NCBI RefSeq assembly: GCF_900114155.1
Contig: NZ_FOSC01000005.1
Location: 1-64,000 of the forward strand
DNA length: 64,000 bases
Origin: Marinobacter persicus
GTDB taxonomy: Bacteria > Pseudomonadota > Gammaproteobacteria > Pseudomonadales > Oleiphilaceae
Reading direction: 5' to 3'
The position numbers were made by a program, and so were the translations under genes. The notes under the pieces are model-generated. The model worked only from the letters and a program-made list of their open reading frames with translations. It had not been told where the DNA came from and did no database searches. Below, one piece after another: positions 28,381 through 39,117 of this stretch. Position 1 is the first letter of the stretch. Each line of letters opens with the position of its first letter.

Positions 28381-29859
28381 ATGGCAGCTAAGCATACGGC
28401 CTCCTGCGATCTGATGGTGTTCGGGGCCTTGGGCAACCTGGCGCGCCGCAAGCTGTTCCCGGCCCTGTTCCAGTTGGACAAAGCCGGTCTGCTGGCGCCG
28501 GAGAACCGCATCCTGGCGATTGCCCGGCGTGATCTCGACACCAGCGAGTTGCGTGCGGAGCTGGTGCGTGAGCTGCGGGCGCAACACGAGCCTGAAACCG
28601 ACGAAGTGGATGATGCAGCGCTGGATGCCTTCGTCCGCCGGGTGGATTATTGCCGGCTGGATTTTACCGAAACCGAAAGCTTCAACCGCCTGAACGACTG
28701 GCACAATACTGAGCATGAACTGATTGTCTATATGGCCACTCCTCCGTCCATGTACGGGGTGATTGCCCGCAACCTGCGCGCCCGGGACTGTTGCACCGAG
28801 CGCACCCGGGTTGTCGTGGAGAAGCCTATCGGCCATGACCTGGAGTCTTCCCGGGTGATCAATGACGAGCTGGCGGAGGTCTACCGGGAAAACCAGCTGT
28901 TTCGCATTGACCATTATCTGGGCAAGGAAACCGTTCAGAATCTGATCGCCTTGCGTTTTGCCAATAACCTGTTTGCTTCCCAGTGGGACCAGAACCACAT
29001 CTCCCATGTAGAGATCACCGTGGCTGAAAGCGTGGGTATTGAGGGTCGCTGGGGCTATTTTGACCAGGCCGGGCAGCTGCGGGACATGGTCCAGAGTCAT
29101 TTGCTGCAGTTGCTGTGCCTGATTGCCATGGATCCGCCGTCGGATTTGTCTGCCGACAGCATCCGTGACGAAAAGGTAAAAGTGCTCAAGGCCCTCAAAC
29201 GCATTACGCCGGACATGATGGAACAGTATGTGGTGCGTGGGCAGTATACCGCTGGCACCAGCGAAGGCAGGCCGGTGCCGGGGTATCTGCAGGAGGAAGG
29301 AGCTGATCACCGCAGCAGCACGGAAACGTTTGTGGCCCTGAAAGTGGAAATTGATAACTGGCGCTGGGCGGGCGTGCCTTTTTATATAAGGACCGGCAAG
29401 CGCCTGCCGGAGAAATATTCGCAGATTGTTATCCACTTCAAGCCGGCACCGCACTATATCTTTGATCCGGACCAGAAGCATCTGGCCAATAATAAACTGA
29501 TTATTCGCCTGCAGCCGGATGAAGGCATGTCGTTGCGCATACTCACCAAGGATCAGGGCCTGGACAAGGGCATGCGGCTACGCCAGGGCCCACTGGAGCT
29601 GACATTTTCAGAAACGTTTGAAACCGGCCGCATTCCCGACGCCTACGAACGTCTGCTATGGGAGATTTTCCGGGGCAACCAGTATCTGTTCGTGCGCCGT
29701 GACGAGGTGGAGCACGCCTGGCGCTGGGTCGATCAGATAATCCGCAATTGGCGTGACAGCGGGGACGCACCCAAGCGTTATGCCGCCGGCACCTGGGGTC
29801 CGGTGGCCTCGATTGCCATGATTACCCGTGATGGCCGGAGCTGGTATGAAGAAGCCTGA
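28381..29859 (+). CDS. zwf: Glucose-6-phosphate 1-dehydrogenase
   Basis: Zwf oxidises glucose-6-phosphate to 6-phosphogluconolactone and makes NADPH. The 492-residue protein has an N-terminal Rossmann start ([20 protein letters not shown]), VVEKPIGHD, and the substrate motif RIDHYLGKE (residues 175-183). It overlaps pgl by 14 bases, and eda follows, forming a zwf-pgl-eda operon that runs from glucose-6-phosphate towards pyruvate and glyceraldehyde-3-phosphate. Confidence 0.97.
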   Translation: MAAKHTASCDLMVFGALGNLARRKLFPALFQLDKAGLLAPENRILAIARRDLDTSELRAELVRELRAQHEPETDEVDDAALDAFVRRVDYCRLDFTETESFNRLNDWHNTEHELIVYMATPPSMYGVIARNLRARDCCTERTRVVVEKPIGHDLESSRVINDELAEVYRENQLFRIDHYLGKETVQNLIALRFANNLFASQWDQNHISHVEITVAESVGIEGRWGYFDQAGQLRDMVQSHLLQLLCLIAMDPPSDLSADSIRDEKVKVLKALKRITPDMMEQYVVRGQYTAGTSEGRPVPGYLQEEGADHRSSTETFVALKVEIDNWRWAGVPFYIRTGKRLPEKYSQIVIHFKPAPHYIFDPDQKHLANNKLIIRLQPDEGMSLRILTKDQGLDKGMRLRQGPLELTFSETFETGRIPDAYERLLWEIFRGNQYLFVRRDEVEHAWRWVDQIIRNWRDSGDAPKRYAAGTWGPVASIAMITRDGRSWYEEA

Positions 29860-30565
29860 GCTCAAGCTTCCGGAGGGTGTGTCGTTCCTGCCGGCCACCA
29901 ATGCCCGGGAAGCGGCCAATGCATTGGCAGAGGAGGTCGCTGCCGTCTTGTCGTCACGCCTGGCCCTGGCTGGCACTGCGTCGCTGGTGGTCTCCGGCGG
30001 CACTACGCCGGTACCTTTTTTCCAGGCACTGGCCCGCAAGGAGTTGGACTGGTCCCGGGTGACTGTACTTCTGGCCGACGAACGCTGGGTACCGGAATCC
30101 GATGAAGCCAGTAACACGGCATTGGTGAAGCGTCATTTACTACAGCATCATGCCAGTGCCGCCCGTTATCTGAGCCTGACCGAGCCCGGGGAAGGGCTGG
30201 ATCAGGCGCTGCCTGTGATTGAACAACGCCTTGAACGGTTGGCGCTGCCCCTGGATGTGCTGGTTTTGGGCATGGGCAATGACGGCCATACGGCGTCGTT
30301 GTTTCCGACGGCACAGGAGCTGCCCCATGCTCTCTCGCCGCCGGCCAACCAGAGGGTAATGGCCATGAGGCCATCCGGGCAGCCGTACGAGCGTATCACC
30401 CTGACGCTGCCGGTCCTGCAGAATGCCGGCTACACGGCCTTACTGGTTAAAGGGCCGGACAAGCTGGCGACGCTGGAGCAAGCCGCCAGGGCGTGTGACC
30501 AGGTTGCAGCAATGCCCGTTCGGGCTTTTATCAAGCCAGGCCTCAAGGTTTATTGGAGCCCCTAG
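29846..30565 (+). CDS. pgl: 6-Phosphogluconolactonase
   Basis: Pgl hydrolyses the lactone made by Zwf. The 239-residue protein has [28 protein letters not shown] and [14 protein letters not shown], all family signatures. ATG 29846 (MKKPELKLP) is chosen: GGAG is six bases upstream, and it lies inside the 3' end of zwf in another frame. An in-frame ATG at 29828 is possible. Confidence 0.95.
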   Translation: MKKPELKLPEGVSFLPATNAREAANALAEEVAAVLSSRLALAGTASLVVSGGTTPVPFFQALARKELDWSRVTVLLADERWVPESDEASNTALVKRHLLQHHASAARYLSLTEPGEGLDQALPVIEQRLERLALPLDVLVLGMGNDGHTASLFPTAQELPHALSPPANQRVMAMRPSGQPYERITLTLPVLQNAGYTALLVKGPDKLATLEQAARACDQVAAMPVRAFIKPGLKVYWSP

Positions 30566-30585
30566 TTTCTATCCGGAGAGCGGTT

Positions 30586-31245
30586 ATGTCCAAGGTTTGT
30601 CACGAACACCAGCAGCGGATTCACCAGATCCTGTCGACCTGTCCCCTGCTGCCGGTCATCACCATTCACGATCCGGAAACAGCGGTGCCTTTGTGCCGTG
30701 CACTGGTGGAAGGTGGGGTAAGGACATTGGAAATCACCTTGCGCACCTGTCACGGGTTGCAGGCCATTCGTGAGGTTCGCCAGGCATTGCCACAAGCCAT
30801 CGTTGGCGCCGGCACGGTCACCTGCACCCAGCAGTACCGGCAGGCAGAGCTGGCCGGAGCTCAGTTTGTCATTACCCCCGGAGTTACCGAAGCAGTGCTG
30901 GATTTCGCCATCACCGCACCGGTGCCGTTGTTGCCGGGGGTCGCCACGCCATCCGATCTGATGCTGGGGTACAGCCGTGGCTACCGACAGTTCAAGTTTT
31001 TCCCGGCGGAAGTGGCGGGTGGCACGGCGGCGCTCAAAGCGTTTGCCGGCCCGTTCCCCGATGTGGGGTTCTGCCCGACCGGGGGCATCAGGCAGAGCAC
31101 AGCGGGGGATTACCTGGCGCTGAGTAATGTGGCTGCGGTGGGAGGCAGTTGGCTGACACCGGCAGAACTGATCGCCGAACACAACTGGCAGGGTATTGCC
31201 GAACTGGCAAAAGCCAGTCTGGCGGGCCTGGAGCCCGCCGGATGA
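30586..31245 (+). CDS. eda: KDPG aldolase (2-keto-3-deoxy-6-phosphogluconate aldolase)
   Basis: Eda cleaves KDPG to pyruvate and glyceraldehyde-3-phosphate. The 219-residue class I aldolase has the general base Glu49 (RTLEITLRT) and Schiff-base Lys137 (FKFFPAE). ATG 30586 is seven bases after GGAGAG; an ATG at 30553 would overlap pgl. It ends only four bases from the convergent pyk gene, with no terminator visible between. Confidence 0.96.
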   Translation: MSKVCHEHQQRIHQILSTCPLLPVITIHDPETAVPLCRALVEGGVRTLEITLRTCHGLQAIREVRQALPQAIVGAGTVTCTQQYRQAELAGAQFVITPGVTEAVLDFAITAPVPLLPGVATPSDLMLGYSRGYRQFKFFPAEVAGGTAALKAFAGPFPDVGFCPTGGIRQSTAGDYLALSNVAAVGGSWLTPAELIAEHNWQGIAELAKASLAGLEPAG

Positions 31246-31249
31246 ACCC

Positions 31250-32698
31250 TTAGCTGATCGGGCTGCCCACGCGCACAATCTTCATGCTGTTGGTGCCGCC
31301 CTGGGCGTTGGCATAGTCGCCCTTGGTGATAATCACCAGGTCGCCATCCTGCACCACGCCCTGTTCCCTGAGTTTCTCCACGGCCAGGGTGTTCACCTGT
31401 TCATTGGCCAGGGTGGCCGTGTCGAAGGGGATGGTTTGCACGCCCCGGTACAGCACAACCCGGTGCTGGGTGGTGTGGTTCCGCGAGTAGGCGAAAATTG
31501 GCAGACTGGACTTGATCCGTGACATCAGCCTGGGTGTGGAGCCCGTCTCGGTCAGACAGATGATGGCGGATACGCCCTGGAGGTGGTTGGCGGCATACAT
31601 GGCAGACAGGGCAATGGCTTCGTCCACCTGCACCATGTCCTGGTGAATCCGGTGCTTGGACTGGTGCATGGACGGGTGGCGCTCGGCCCCCACACAAATA
31701 CGCACCATGGCCTCCACGGCTTCACGGGGGTAGTCACCCACGGCGGTTTCCGCCGACAGCATGACCGCATCGGTATAATCCATCACTGCGTTGGCGACGT
31801 CCGACACCTCCGCCCGGGTAGGCATGGGGTTGGTGATCATGGATTCCATCATCTGTGTGGCGGTAATGACCGCCCGGTTCAGTACCCGTGCACGGGCAAT
31901 GATGTGTTTCTGTACCGCCACCAGTTCCGCATCACCGATTTCCACCGCAAGATCACCACGGGCGACCATGACCGCATCCGAAGCCCGGATGACATCGTCC
32001 AGTGCTTCATTGTCGTGAGCCAGTTCGGCCCGCTCGATCTTTGCCACCAGACCGGCTTCGGAACCGGCTTCCCGTAGCAACTGGCGGGCCGTGTGCATGT
32101 CGTCAGCAGTGCGCACAAAGGAAACGGCCACATAATCGGCACCCAGGCGGGCCGCGGTGACAATGTCGCGCTTGTCTTTGTCGGTCAGGGCGTTGGCTGA
32201 CAGGCCGCCGCCACGCTTGTTCAGGCCCTTGTTGTTCGACAGAGGACCACCGATCAGCACCCTGGAGGTGATGCTGTGGTCATCCACCCCGGTGACTTCC
32301 ATTTCGATGCGGCCGTCGTCCAGCACCAGAACGTCACCCGGGCTGACGTCGTTAATGAGGTTTTCGTAATCGATGCCAACCCGCTCTTCGGTACCTGCAT
32401 CTTTGTCCATGCTGGCGTCGAGAACAAAACTCTGGCCACGGGTCAGGTTGATCTTGTTATTGGCGAATCGGGCAATGCGCAGCTTAGGCCCCTGCAAATC
32501 CGCCAGCAGGGCAACAAAACGGCCTTGCCGGGCGGCGGTTTCACGCACCCGGCGGGCGCGTTCCATATGCTCTTCGGCACTGCCATGGGAAAAATTAAGT
32601 CGGGTTACATCAACGCCGGCGGCAATCACATTCTCCAGCATATCGGGGCTGTCGGTGGCCGGGCCCAGCGTGGCGACAATCTTGGTACGTCTGAGCAT
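31250..32698 (-). CDS. pyk: Pyruvate kinase
   Basis: Pyruvate kinase makes pyruvate and ATP from phosphoenolpyruvate. The 482-residue protein has the opening [15 protein letters not shown], the metal and phosphate site [10 protein letters not shown], and the [23 protein letters not shown] region of the active site. It looks closer to the PykA type, but I do not press the isoform. It sits between eda and edd on the other strand, so lower-branch control joins the Entner-Doudoroff cluster. Confidence 0.95.
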   Translation of the reverse strand: MLRRTKIVATLGPATDSPDMLENVIAAGVDVTRLNFSHGSAEEHMERARRVRETAARQGRFVALLADLQGPKLRIARFANNKINLTRGQSFVLDASMDKDAGTEERVGIDYENLINDVSPGDVLVLDDGRIEMEVTGVDDHSITSRVLIGGPLSNNKGLNKRGGGLSANALTDKDKRDIVTAARLGADYVAVSFVRTADDMHTARQLLREAGSEAGLVAKIERAELAHDNEALDDVIRASDAVMVARGDLAVEIGDAELVAVQKHIIARARVLNRAVITATQMMESMITNPMPTRAEVSDVANAVMDYTDAVMLSAETAVGDYPREAVEAMVRICVGAERHPSMHQSKHRIHQDMVQVDEAIALSAMYAANHLQGVSAIICLTETGSTPRLMSRIKSSLPIFAYSRNHTTQHRVVLYRGVQTIPFDTATLANEQVNTLAVEKLREQGVVQDGDLVIITKGDYANAQGGTNSMKIVRVGSPIS

Positions 32699-32780
32699 AG
32701 GTGGAATCCTTGAATCTATGTGTTATGAGTAATGGCAATGGCAGTAAACTGTCATCAATCATGATCACCGGAGACACTGC

Positions 32781-34607
32781 ATGCATCCTACCGTAGAGCT
32801 GGTTACCCAACGGATTGTCGAACGCAGCCGGCGTACCCGGCAGGTCTATCTGAGCCGGATGAATGAACTGGCCGCCAGGGCGCCCCATCGTGGCACCTTG
32901 TCCTGCGGTAATCTCGCCCATGGTTTTGCAGCCTGCGGGCAGAGCGATAAAAATACCCTGAAACTGATGAGCAGCGCCAATGTGGCGATGGTGTCAGCAT
33001 ACAATGACATGCTCTCGGCTCACCAACCCTACCAGCGCTTTCCCGATGTTATCCGGGAGGCGGCTCACGGCATGGGCTCGGTGGCGCAATTCGCCGGTGG
33101 TACGCCGGCCATGTGCGATGGAGTGACCCAGGGGCAGCCGGGTATGGAACTGAGCCTCTTTTCCCGTGACACCATTGCCATGAGCACCGCCATAGCCCTG
33201 AGCCACAACATGTTCGATGCCGTCATGCTACTGGGCATTTGTGACAAAATTGTGCCCGGGCTGTTGATTGGTGCCCTGAGTTTCGGCCACCTGCCAACCA
33301 TTCTGGTGCCGTCCGGTCCCATGCCCTCGGGGTTGCCCAACAAGGAAAAACAGCGCATTCGCCAGCTTTACGCGGAAGGCAAGATTGGCCGGGACGAGCT
33401 GCTGGAAGCCGAGAGTCAATCCTATCACAGCCCAGGCACCTGCACGTTCTATGGCACGGCCAACAGCAACCAGTTACTGGTGGAAGTCATGGGCTTGCAC
33501 CTGCCGGGCGCCGCGTTTGTGCATCCCGACACGCCGTTACGGGATGCTTTGACCCGTGCCGCCACCGAGCAGGTCATTCGCCTTTCACGTCCCCAGGGTG
33601 GCCAGTTGGGGCTGGGCCACATGGTCGATGAGAAGTCGATCGTCAACGCTCTGGTGGCACTGCTGGTGACCGGCGGCTCCACCAACCACACCATCCACTG
33701 GATCGCCATTGCCCGGGCCGCCGGTATCCTCATTGACTGGGATGACTACGCCGAGCTGTCGGCGGTGGTGCCGGCCATGACCCGCATCTACCCGAATGGC
33801 GAGGAGGATGTAAATGCGTTTCACCAGGCCGGTGGCACCGGTTTTCTGATCCGTGAGCTGTTGAATGAAGGCTTCCTGCATAACGATGTGCAGACGGTGG
33901 TCGGGCAGGGACTGGATCGCTATGCCCGCATGCCGGTGTTGCAGGAAGGGCATCTGGTCTGGCAGCCAGCCAGTGAAACCAGCGGCAACCGGGGTGTTCT
34001 CAGAAGTGCTGCCGAACCGTTTGCGCATAATGGAGGCTTGAGAGTGCTTGAAGGCAACCTGGGACGGGGGGTGATCAAGGTCTCGGCCGTGGTACCTGAA
34101 CACCGCACGGTTAGGGCTCCGGCACGGGTGTTTGAGGATCAGCACAGTGTGAAAGAGGCGTTTGAAGCCGGCGAGCTTGACCGGGACTGTGTGGTGGTGG
34201 TGCGTTTTCAGGGCCCGAAAGCCAATGGCATGCCGGAGCTGCACAAGCTGACTCCCTACCTGGGTGTCCTGCAGGACCGGGGTTACCGGGTGGCTCTGGT
34301 AACCGACGGGCGGATGTCCGGTGCATCCGGTAAGGTGCCGGCGGCGATTCACGTTTACCCTGAGGCATTTGATGGCGGCCCGTTGGCCAGGGTGTGTGAC
34401 GGCGATGTCATCACGATGGACGCCGACAGAGGGCTGCTGGCGGTGGAAGTGCCTGAATCCCAGTGGTCAGCCCGGGAATCCGCCCGGCCGGATTTGTCGG
34501 ATTGCTGGCACGGTTACGGGCGGGAGCTGTTTGCCGGTTTCCGCCGTTCTGTCGGTCACCCGGAGGCCGGAGCCAGCTTTTTCTGGAACGATGAAGGTGG
34601 CGTGTGA
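32781..34607 (+). CDS. edd: Phosphogluconate dehydratase
   Basis: Edd converts 6-phosphogluconate to KDPG with a 4Fe-4S cluster. The 608-residue protein has the IlvD/Edd features [33 protein letters not shown], the cluster cysteine of [11 protein letters not shown], and [16 protein letters not shown] near the end. It is divergent from pyk across 82 bases and separated from eda by it. The usual glk partner does not follow; the next gene is DNA-repair-like and overlaps the edd stop by one base. Confidence 0.97.
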   Translation: MHPTVELVTQRIVERSRRTRQVYLSRMNELAARAPHRGTLSCGNLAHGFAACGQSDKNTLKLMSSANVAMVSAYNDMLSAHQPYQRFPDVIREAAHGMGSVAQFAGGTPAMCDGVTQGQPGMELSLFSRDTIAMSTAIALSHNMFDAVMLLGICDKIVPGLLIGALSFGHLPTILVPSGPMPSGLPNKEKQRIRQLYAEGKIGRDELLEAESQSYHSPGTCTFYGTANSNQLLVEVMGLHLPGAAFVHPDTPLRDALTRAATEQVIRLSRPQGGQLGLGHMVDEKSIVNALVALLVTGGSTNHTIHWIAIARAAGILIDWDDYAELSAVVPAMTRIYPNGEEDVNAFHQAGGTGFLIRELLNEGFLHNDVQTVVGQGLDRYARMPVLQEGHLVWQPASETSGNRGVLRSAAEPFAHNGGLRVLEGNLGRGVIKVSAVVPEHRTVRAPARVFEDQHSVKEAFEAGELDRDCVVVVRFQGPKANGMPELHKLTPYLGVLQDRGYRVALVTDGRMSGASGKVPAAIHVYPEAFDGGPLARVCDGDVITMDADRGLLAVEVPESQWSARESARPDLSDCWHGYGRELFAGFRRSVGHPEAGASFFWNDEGGV

Positions 34608-35206
34608 TGTCACAATCGTTATCCGACTTGTCTTTTGATGAGCTGGTGCGACAGGTTCGCGCCTGCCGGATCTGCGAGCAGGCCTTGCCCCATGAACCCC
34701 GCCCCGTGGTGCAATTGAGCGAATCGTCCCGGATCCTGGTCGTTGGGCAGGCACCGGGCCGGCGGGTGCATGAAACCGGCTTGCCGTTTAATGACCCCAG
34801 CGGTGACCGACTGCGGGACTGGATGGGCGTTACCCGGGATACCTTTTATGATGAACAGCAGATGGCGATTTTGCCCATGGGTTTTTGTTATCCCGGTACA
34901 GGCAAGTCCGGTGACCTGCCACCTCGCCCGGAATGTGCGCCCGCCTGGCGCGAGGCGCTGCTGGCCAGGCTGGAAAAGATTGAGCTGACACTGGTGATTG
35001 GACGTTACGCCCATGACTGGCATTTGCCGGGTAAAGGCAGGCCGTTAACCGATAACGTCCGCAACTGGCGCGAGTTCTGGCCGAAGCTGGTGCCCATGCC
35101 GCATCCGAGCCCGCGCAACAATCTCTGGCTCCGCAAGAACCCCTGGTTCGAGCAGGAGGTGGTGCCGGCACTGCGGGAGCGTGTGCGGGCCCTGCTGGCA
35201 AGCTGA
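34607..35206 (+). CDS. Uracil-DNA glycosylase family protein
   Basis: This 199-residue protein has the UDG-superfamily motif VGQAPGRRVHETGLPFNDPSG and the late PMPHPSPRNN motif. Cysteines Cys20/Cys23 (ACRIC) and Cys94/Cys110 (FCYPG...PEC) have the C-x2-C ... C-x15-C spacing of the 4Fe-4S glycosylases. It is shorter than well studied family 4 enzymes and may have another base target. ATG 34607 overlaps the edd stop (TGATG), which suggests coupling to a sugar-metabolism gene without an obvious reason. Confidence 0.82.
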   Translation: MSQSLSDLSFDELVRQVRACRICEQALPHEPRPVVQLSESSRILVVGQAPGRRVHETGLPFNDPSGDRLRDWMGVTRDTFYDEQQMAILPMGFCYPGTGKSGDLPPRPECAPAWREALLARLEKIELTLVIGRYAHDWHLPGKGRPLTDNVRNWREFWPKLVPMPHPSPRNNLWLRKNPWFEQEVVPALRERVRALLAS

Positions 35207-35228
35207 CTCCCCCGGAATGTTCTCCCAT

Positions 35229-35255
35229 AAAAAAAGCACCCCGAGGGGTGCTTTT
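35229..35255. terminator. Bidirectional terminator
   Basis: AAAAAAAGCACCCC-GA-GGGGTGCTTTT lies between the convergent glycosylase-like and binding-protein genes. Confidence 0.88.
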
Positions 35256-35282
35256 GAGGTTTTCTGCGTGCCGGTTTCGGGC

Positions 35283-36533
35283 TTACAGGGTCAGGGGCTT
35301 GCCGGCTTCACGGCGCCGCTGCTCCCACTCCTCGCGGGTCTGGGCGGCTTCATCGCCCGGCATGGAGTGAATGATGTCGAAGTAATCGGCGGCGTACTCA
35401 TCTTCGACAATGGTGTTGCGTGGTTTGATTTTTACCACATGCACCGTCTGGACGTTCTGGTGGTCAAACTCGCGCCAGTATTGCTCGTCCTTCAGGAATG
35501 AGTAACGGTGGCCTTCCAGAGCCTTGATGACTGCCTGGGTGTTGGTCGTGCCGGCGCGTTCCACGGCATCCTTGTACTGATAGAGAATGCTGTAGGCCGA
35601 GGCCCCCGAGGAAGACGGGCGCATGGAATAACGCTCGGAGAACGCCTCCACAAATTGCTGGCCGCGCGGATAATCATGCTCGTAGGGCAGGTTCCAGACC
35701 CACGGGGTGCCGCCGATAATGCCTTCCATGATCGTTGGGCCGACCTGCGCCGCCATGCCGAGGGTCAGGTTCGGCACCACTACCTGCATGCGTTTGGTCA
35801 GGCCCATGTCGTAGGCCACATCCAGTGCGCGCACCATATCATCGCCAAACAGCACCAGTACCAGTACCTTGGCATCGCTCTGTTCGGCTTCCTCCAGCGC
35901 CCGCCGGAAATCGGTAATCAGGGCACGGGGGAAGGGGGTTTTCACCCCTTTGTGCTGCTCCGTGTCCTGGGTATCCGAGAAACGGCGCACGGACTCTTCC
36001 ACGGACCAGCCCCAGGTGTAATCGGCGGTCACGTAGAAATATTCTTCATCGGCGTGGTTTTCTTTCAGGTAACCGCTGAGCGCCTTGGCGGTCATCCAGG
36101 CGTTGTATGGCTCCCGGAACATGTGGGTGTGGCCTTCACTCCCCGTGGTGGCGTTGGAGTAGGTCAGGGTGCCGAAGTAAAGCCGGTTCCGGTCCCGGGC
36201 GGCCTTGCCGGAGGAAATGGCCACGGCACTGGAAACACCGCCAAAAACCATACTGACGCCATGGCGGTCAATCAGCTCGGCGGTATTCCGGGCGCCACGC
36301 TCGGGTTCGCCCCGGCTGTTGCGAATGACCAGTTCCACTTCCCGGCCCAGGATGCCGCCGGCCTTGTTGATCTCGTCAACAGCCAGGAAGGCAGCCAGTC
36401 GCTGCTGCAGGCCCTGTTCTTTATAGCGCCCCGTTTGCGGGTAGTTCAGTCCGATCTTGAGTGTTTCCGCGGACACAGTTGTACAACTCAGCAGTACCAG
36501 GCATGCCGAGAGCAGGATTTTCCTGAAAGTCAT
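35283..36533 (-). CDS. Periplasmic substrate-binding protein of the branched-chain amino acid / urea type, no transporter nearby
   Basis: This 416-residue protein has a Sec signal peptide (cleavage likely after VSA at residue 22) and the type I periplasmic binding fold: LKIGLNYPQTGRYKEQG at the start, AVDEINKAGGILGREVELV, VFGGVSSAVAISSG. Relatives bind amino acids, urea or amides for ABC importers. No permease or ATPase gene is present, and the gene faces a chemoreceptor gene 418 bases away. It may deliver ligand to a receptor or to a transporter coded elsewhere. Ligand unknown. Confidence 0.85.
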   Translation of the reverse strand: MTFRKILLSACLVLLSCTTVSAETLKIGLNYPQTGRYKEQGLQQRLAAFLAVDEINKAGGILGREVELVIRNSRGEPERGARNTAELIDRHGVSMVFGGVSSAVAISSGKAARDRNRLYFGTLTYSNATTGSEGHTHMFREPYNAWMTAKALSGYLKENHADEEYFYVTADYTWGWSVEESVRRFSDTQDTEQHKGVKTPFPRALITDFRRALEEAEQSDAKVLVLVLFGDDMVRALDVAYDMGLTKRMQVVVPNLTLGMAAQVGPTIMEGIIGGTPWVWNLPYEHDYPRGQQFVEAFSERYSMRPSSSGASAYSILYQYKDAVERAGTTNTQAVIKALEGHRYSFLKDEQYWREFDHQNVQTVHVVKIKPRNTIVEDEYAADYFDIIHSMPGDEAAQTREEWEQRRREAGKPLTL

Positions 36534-36556
36534 TACGGTTGGCCTCCGATGTCATT

Positions 36557-36572
36557 AAAACCGCTTTAGCGG
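36557..36572 (-). promoter_or_regulatory. Small hairpin with T tract in the binding-protein leader
   Basis: On the minus strand CCGC-TAAA-GCGG is followed by TTTT just before the ribosome site GGAGG of the binding protein gene. It resembles a weak attenuator; only four pairs make the stem. Confidence 0.3.
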
Positions 36573-36728
36573 GCTCTTATTATTATTTCCCGGGTAGCTA
36601 GCTAGTGTCCGCCGAAGGGTAGCACGCAACAATGGGACTAAAGTGTGAGGGCTGTCAGGAATCTGCGCACTCTTGATGCATGTCATCGCACCGTTGCACC
36701 CAATCGGTGCGTTTGCCCCTGGTGTGGT

Positions 36729-36847
36729 GTTCCAGCCGGCGGGTGAGGGTTTCCAAAACTGTCTGCAGCCATGGATGGCTGCAGTCAAGCCCTACACGGA
36801 TGTACTTGCGCGGCGTGTTTTGGAAACCCTCACCCGCCGACTGGAAC
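36729..36847 (+). repeat. Intergenic element with two GGA hexaloop hairpins, copy 1
   Basis: The 31-base terminal arms (36729-36759 and 36817-36847) are complementary except at one position. Between them lie CTGCAGCC-ATGGAT-GGCTGCAG (36763-36784) and TAC-ACGGAT-GTA (36793-36804). The second matches the RsmE/CsrA consensus (A/U)CANGGANG(U/A). It lies in the 418-base gap between the divergent binding-protein and chemoreceptor genes, on the strand and side that would be the chemoreceptor mRNA leader. The rest of the gap holds short hairpins only (for example CGCACCG/CGGTGCG at 36687-36711). Confidence 0.8.
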
Positions 36848-36951
36848 GATCCCCCAATTTTAAAACGGCCCGATAATTGCTGGTCAGGTGCTATTTGAGA
36901 CTGAGTGCGCGTTTTCGATGTACTCCGGTGAAAGCAGCCAGGAGAGGAAAA

Positions 36952-39099
36952 ATGGCCCTGAAAAGCGATCTGATGAACCTGACCGACAAAGAACGGCGCT
37001 GGTTACCCTGGTGGGGCGGCACTGGCAAGCTGGCCATGGGCTGGTCGTGTTATCTGAACCGTGGCATGTATGAAACCAATGAACAGATTTTCGAGAATCT
37101 GGCGCGTACCCGCCGTGACGCACTCATCGATTGGGCCGACCACAAGTGGTCGTTTCTCCAGACCCTTGCTGACAAACTTGCTAATGCCTCTGAACAGACC
37201 GCAACGGCTGAAATAAAACGCAGCAGCGCACGTTTGCGGGAGATTTCCGAACTGTTTCTGGTCAGTGTCGAGGGGCAGGTGATCGCCTCCTCGGCGTCCG
37301 GGCGTGTGGGTAAAAACGATGTGCCTGAACCTGCGGTACGCCGGGGCGTGGGTGAACGTTTTCTGCATGGCCCATACCGTGATCCGGTGACCCTGGCGCT
37401 GGGCAAGACCACCAGCCGTTTCCACGACGCGGTTACGCTGATGTTCTATCAGCCGGTAACCCTGGCCGAAGGTGCGCAGGCGGCTATTTGTGCCCGCATT
37501 CCCAATGATGTGATGAGTGATCTGATTCAGCGTGAAGCCGGCCATGTGTTCGAGGAATCCGGCGACAATTACCTGTTCATGATCGAAAGCCACTTTGACG
37601 GTTCCATCCAGACCGGCACGGCGTTGTCGCGCTCACGCTTTGAAGATTCCACGTTCAGCCACGGTGACAACCTCAAACAGGGCATTGATACCGGTTATGG
37701 CACCGTGGGTATTCGCGAGCACACCGAGTTTGAGATCCGCTTTACCGATCCGGCCACCGGGCAGTTGCATCCGGGGGTCCGGGAAACCATTGCCAAGGGC
37801 GAAAACCTGTATGTGAAGTATCCGGGCTACTCGGACTATCGGCATATTCCGGTCATCGGCAAGGGGCTGACCTTTCAGATGCCCGGCTCGCCGGATGTCT
37901 GGGGCATGATGTGCGAGGGTGATCTGGAAGAAGTCTACCGTCGCCGGTCCATCAGCTGGCGGCTGTCCAGCCGGTTGACCATCCTGGCCGGTATGCTCTG
38001 GGCGATTAACCTGGCTCTGGCGCTCAGCGGGGTGCCCCTATGGGCTGAGGCGGCGACGAACGGCGTGGCAATCATGGCCCTGGTGGGCTTTTTCCGGACC
38101 ACCGGTGTGAAGCCCATATCAAGGGAACTTGGGCAAATGGCGGAGGTGATCCGGGACATTGCCGAGGGTGGTGGCAATCTGAGCCAGCGCATTGACCTGG
38201 CCCATACCCGCCGGGACGAAAGCGGTGACCTGGCCCGCTGGATCAACAGTTTTATTGACAGTCTGGATGGCATGGTGGGCAAGGTGCTGGCACTGGCCAA
38301 CGATTCCGGCCAGACCAGCGAGCAGATGATGAAACACAACCTGCTGGCCTATGACCGGGTGCATGCGGTGTTGGCCCAGATTGATGACATGGTGCAGGGG
38401 GCACGGGCGCAGGAGCAGGAAATTGGTAATGCCTCCACCACCGCCCGGGAAATGCGCGCAGGCATGGAAGAGGTTGTGGAAAAGGCCCGCGCCCAGTTTG
38501 CGCGGGTCAGCGAGGAGGCGCGCAGTATCCGGGATGTGATTAACCGCTCGGCCGACGGTATTCGGGCCGCGGACGAACGTACCGGAGAAATTGACAAGAC
38601 CGCATCCGTGATCAACGACATCGCGGCGCAAACCAACTTGCTGGCCCTGAATGCGGCTATTGAAGCGGCCCGGGCCGGAGAATCCGGGCGGGGCTTTGCG
38701 GTTGTGGCCGATGAGGTGCGTCAACTGGCTACCCGCACGGCGCAGGCGACCGAGGACATTGGCGCGCGGCTGAACGGCGTGCGTGAGGAAACCCGCCGGG
38801 CGGTAACGGTGATGGAAGCCGGTATGTCGGAGATGGAAGAACGTTTGCAGAGCGCCGAGCTGGCGGCGGACGACAATGAGGAACTGTACACCATGGTTGA
38901 AAAACTGTTCCGCGCGATTTCCGGTATTGAACAAAGCAACCGGGACCAGAGCGAGCAGACCGCGGGTGTGGCCGACAGCGCCGGCGCCATGCGTGATGTG
39001 GTGGAGCAATTGGTGGACAGTGCCGAGCGCAGCCGTGGCGCGGCCAACAAGCTGCAACGGTTGACCGGCCAGTTTGAAGTGTCAGCGGAGGTGGCCTGA
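36952..39099 (+). CDS. Methyl-accepting chemotaxis protein with N-terminal sensor and central membrane hairpin
   Basis: This 715-residue chemoreceptor has about 330 residues of sensor first, with Cache-like segments ([31 protein letters not shown]). Then comes a hydrophobic pair at about 342-381, a HAMP-like linker, and the signalling domain with tip [20 protein letters not shown] near residue 555. There is no N-terminal membrane helix, so the sensor seems to stay in the cytoplasm. That would make it unlike a classical periplasmic-sensor receptor. GGAGAGG is six bases before ATG 36952. It is divergent from a lone periplasmic binding protein. Ligand unknown. Confidence 0.85.
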   Translation: MALKSDLMNLTDKERRWLPWWGGTGKLAMGWSCYLNRGMYETNEQIFENLARTRRDALIDWADHKWSFLQTLADKLANASEQTATAEIKRSSARLREISELFLVSVEGQVIASSASGRVGKNDVPEPAVRRGVGERFLHGPYRDPVTLALGKTTSRFHDAVTLMFYQPVTLAEGAQAAICARIPNDVMSDLIQREAGHVFEESGDNYLFMIESHFDGSIQTGTALSRSRFEDSTFSHGDNLKQGIDTGYGTVGIREHTEFEIRFTDPATGQLHPGVRETIAKGENLYVKYPGYSDYRHIPVIGKGLTFQMPGSPDVWGMMCEGDLEEVYRRRSISWRLSSRLTILAGMLWAINLALALSGVPLWAEAATNGVAIMALVGFFRTTGVKPISRELGQMAEVIRDIAEGGGNLSQRIDLAHTRRDESGDLARWINSFIDSLDGMVGKVLALANDSGQTSEQMMKHNLLAYDRVHAVLAQIDDMVQGARAQEQEIGNASTTAREMRAGMEEVVEKARAQFARVSEEARSIRDVINRSADGIRAADERTGEIDKTASVINDIAAQTNLLALNAAIEAARAGESGRGFAVVADEVRQLATRTAQATEDIGARLNGVREETRRAVTVMEAGMSEMEERLQSAELAADDNEELYTMVEKLFRAISGIEQSNRDQSEQTAGVADSAGAMRDVVEQLVDSAERSRGAANKLQRLTGQFEVSAEVA

Positions 39100-39117
39100 G
39101 CGATGTCGCTGGCGAGC

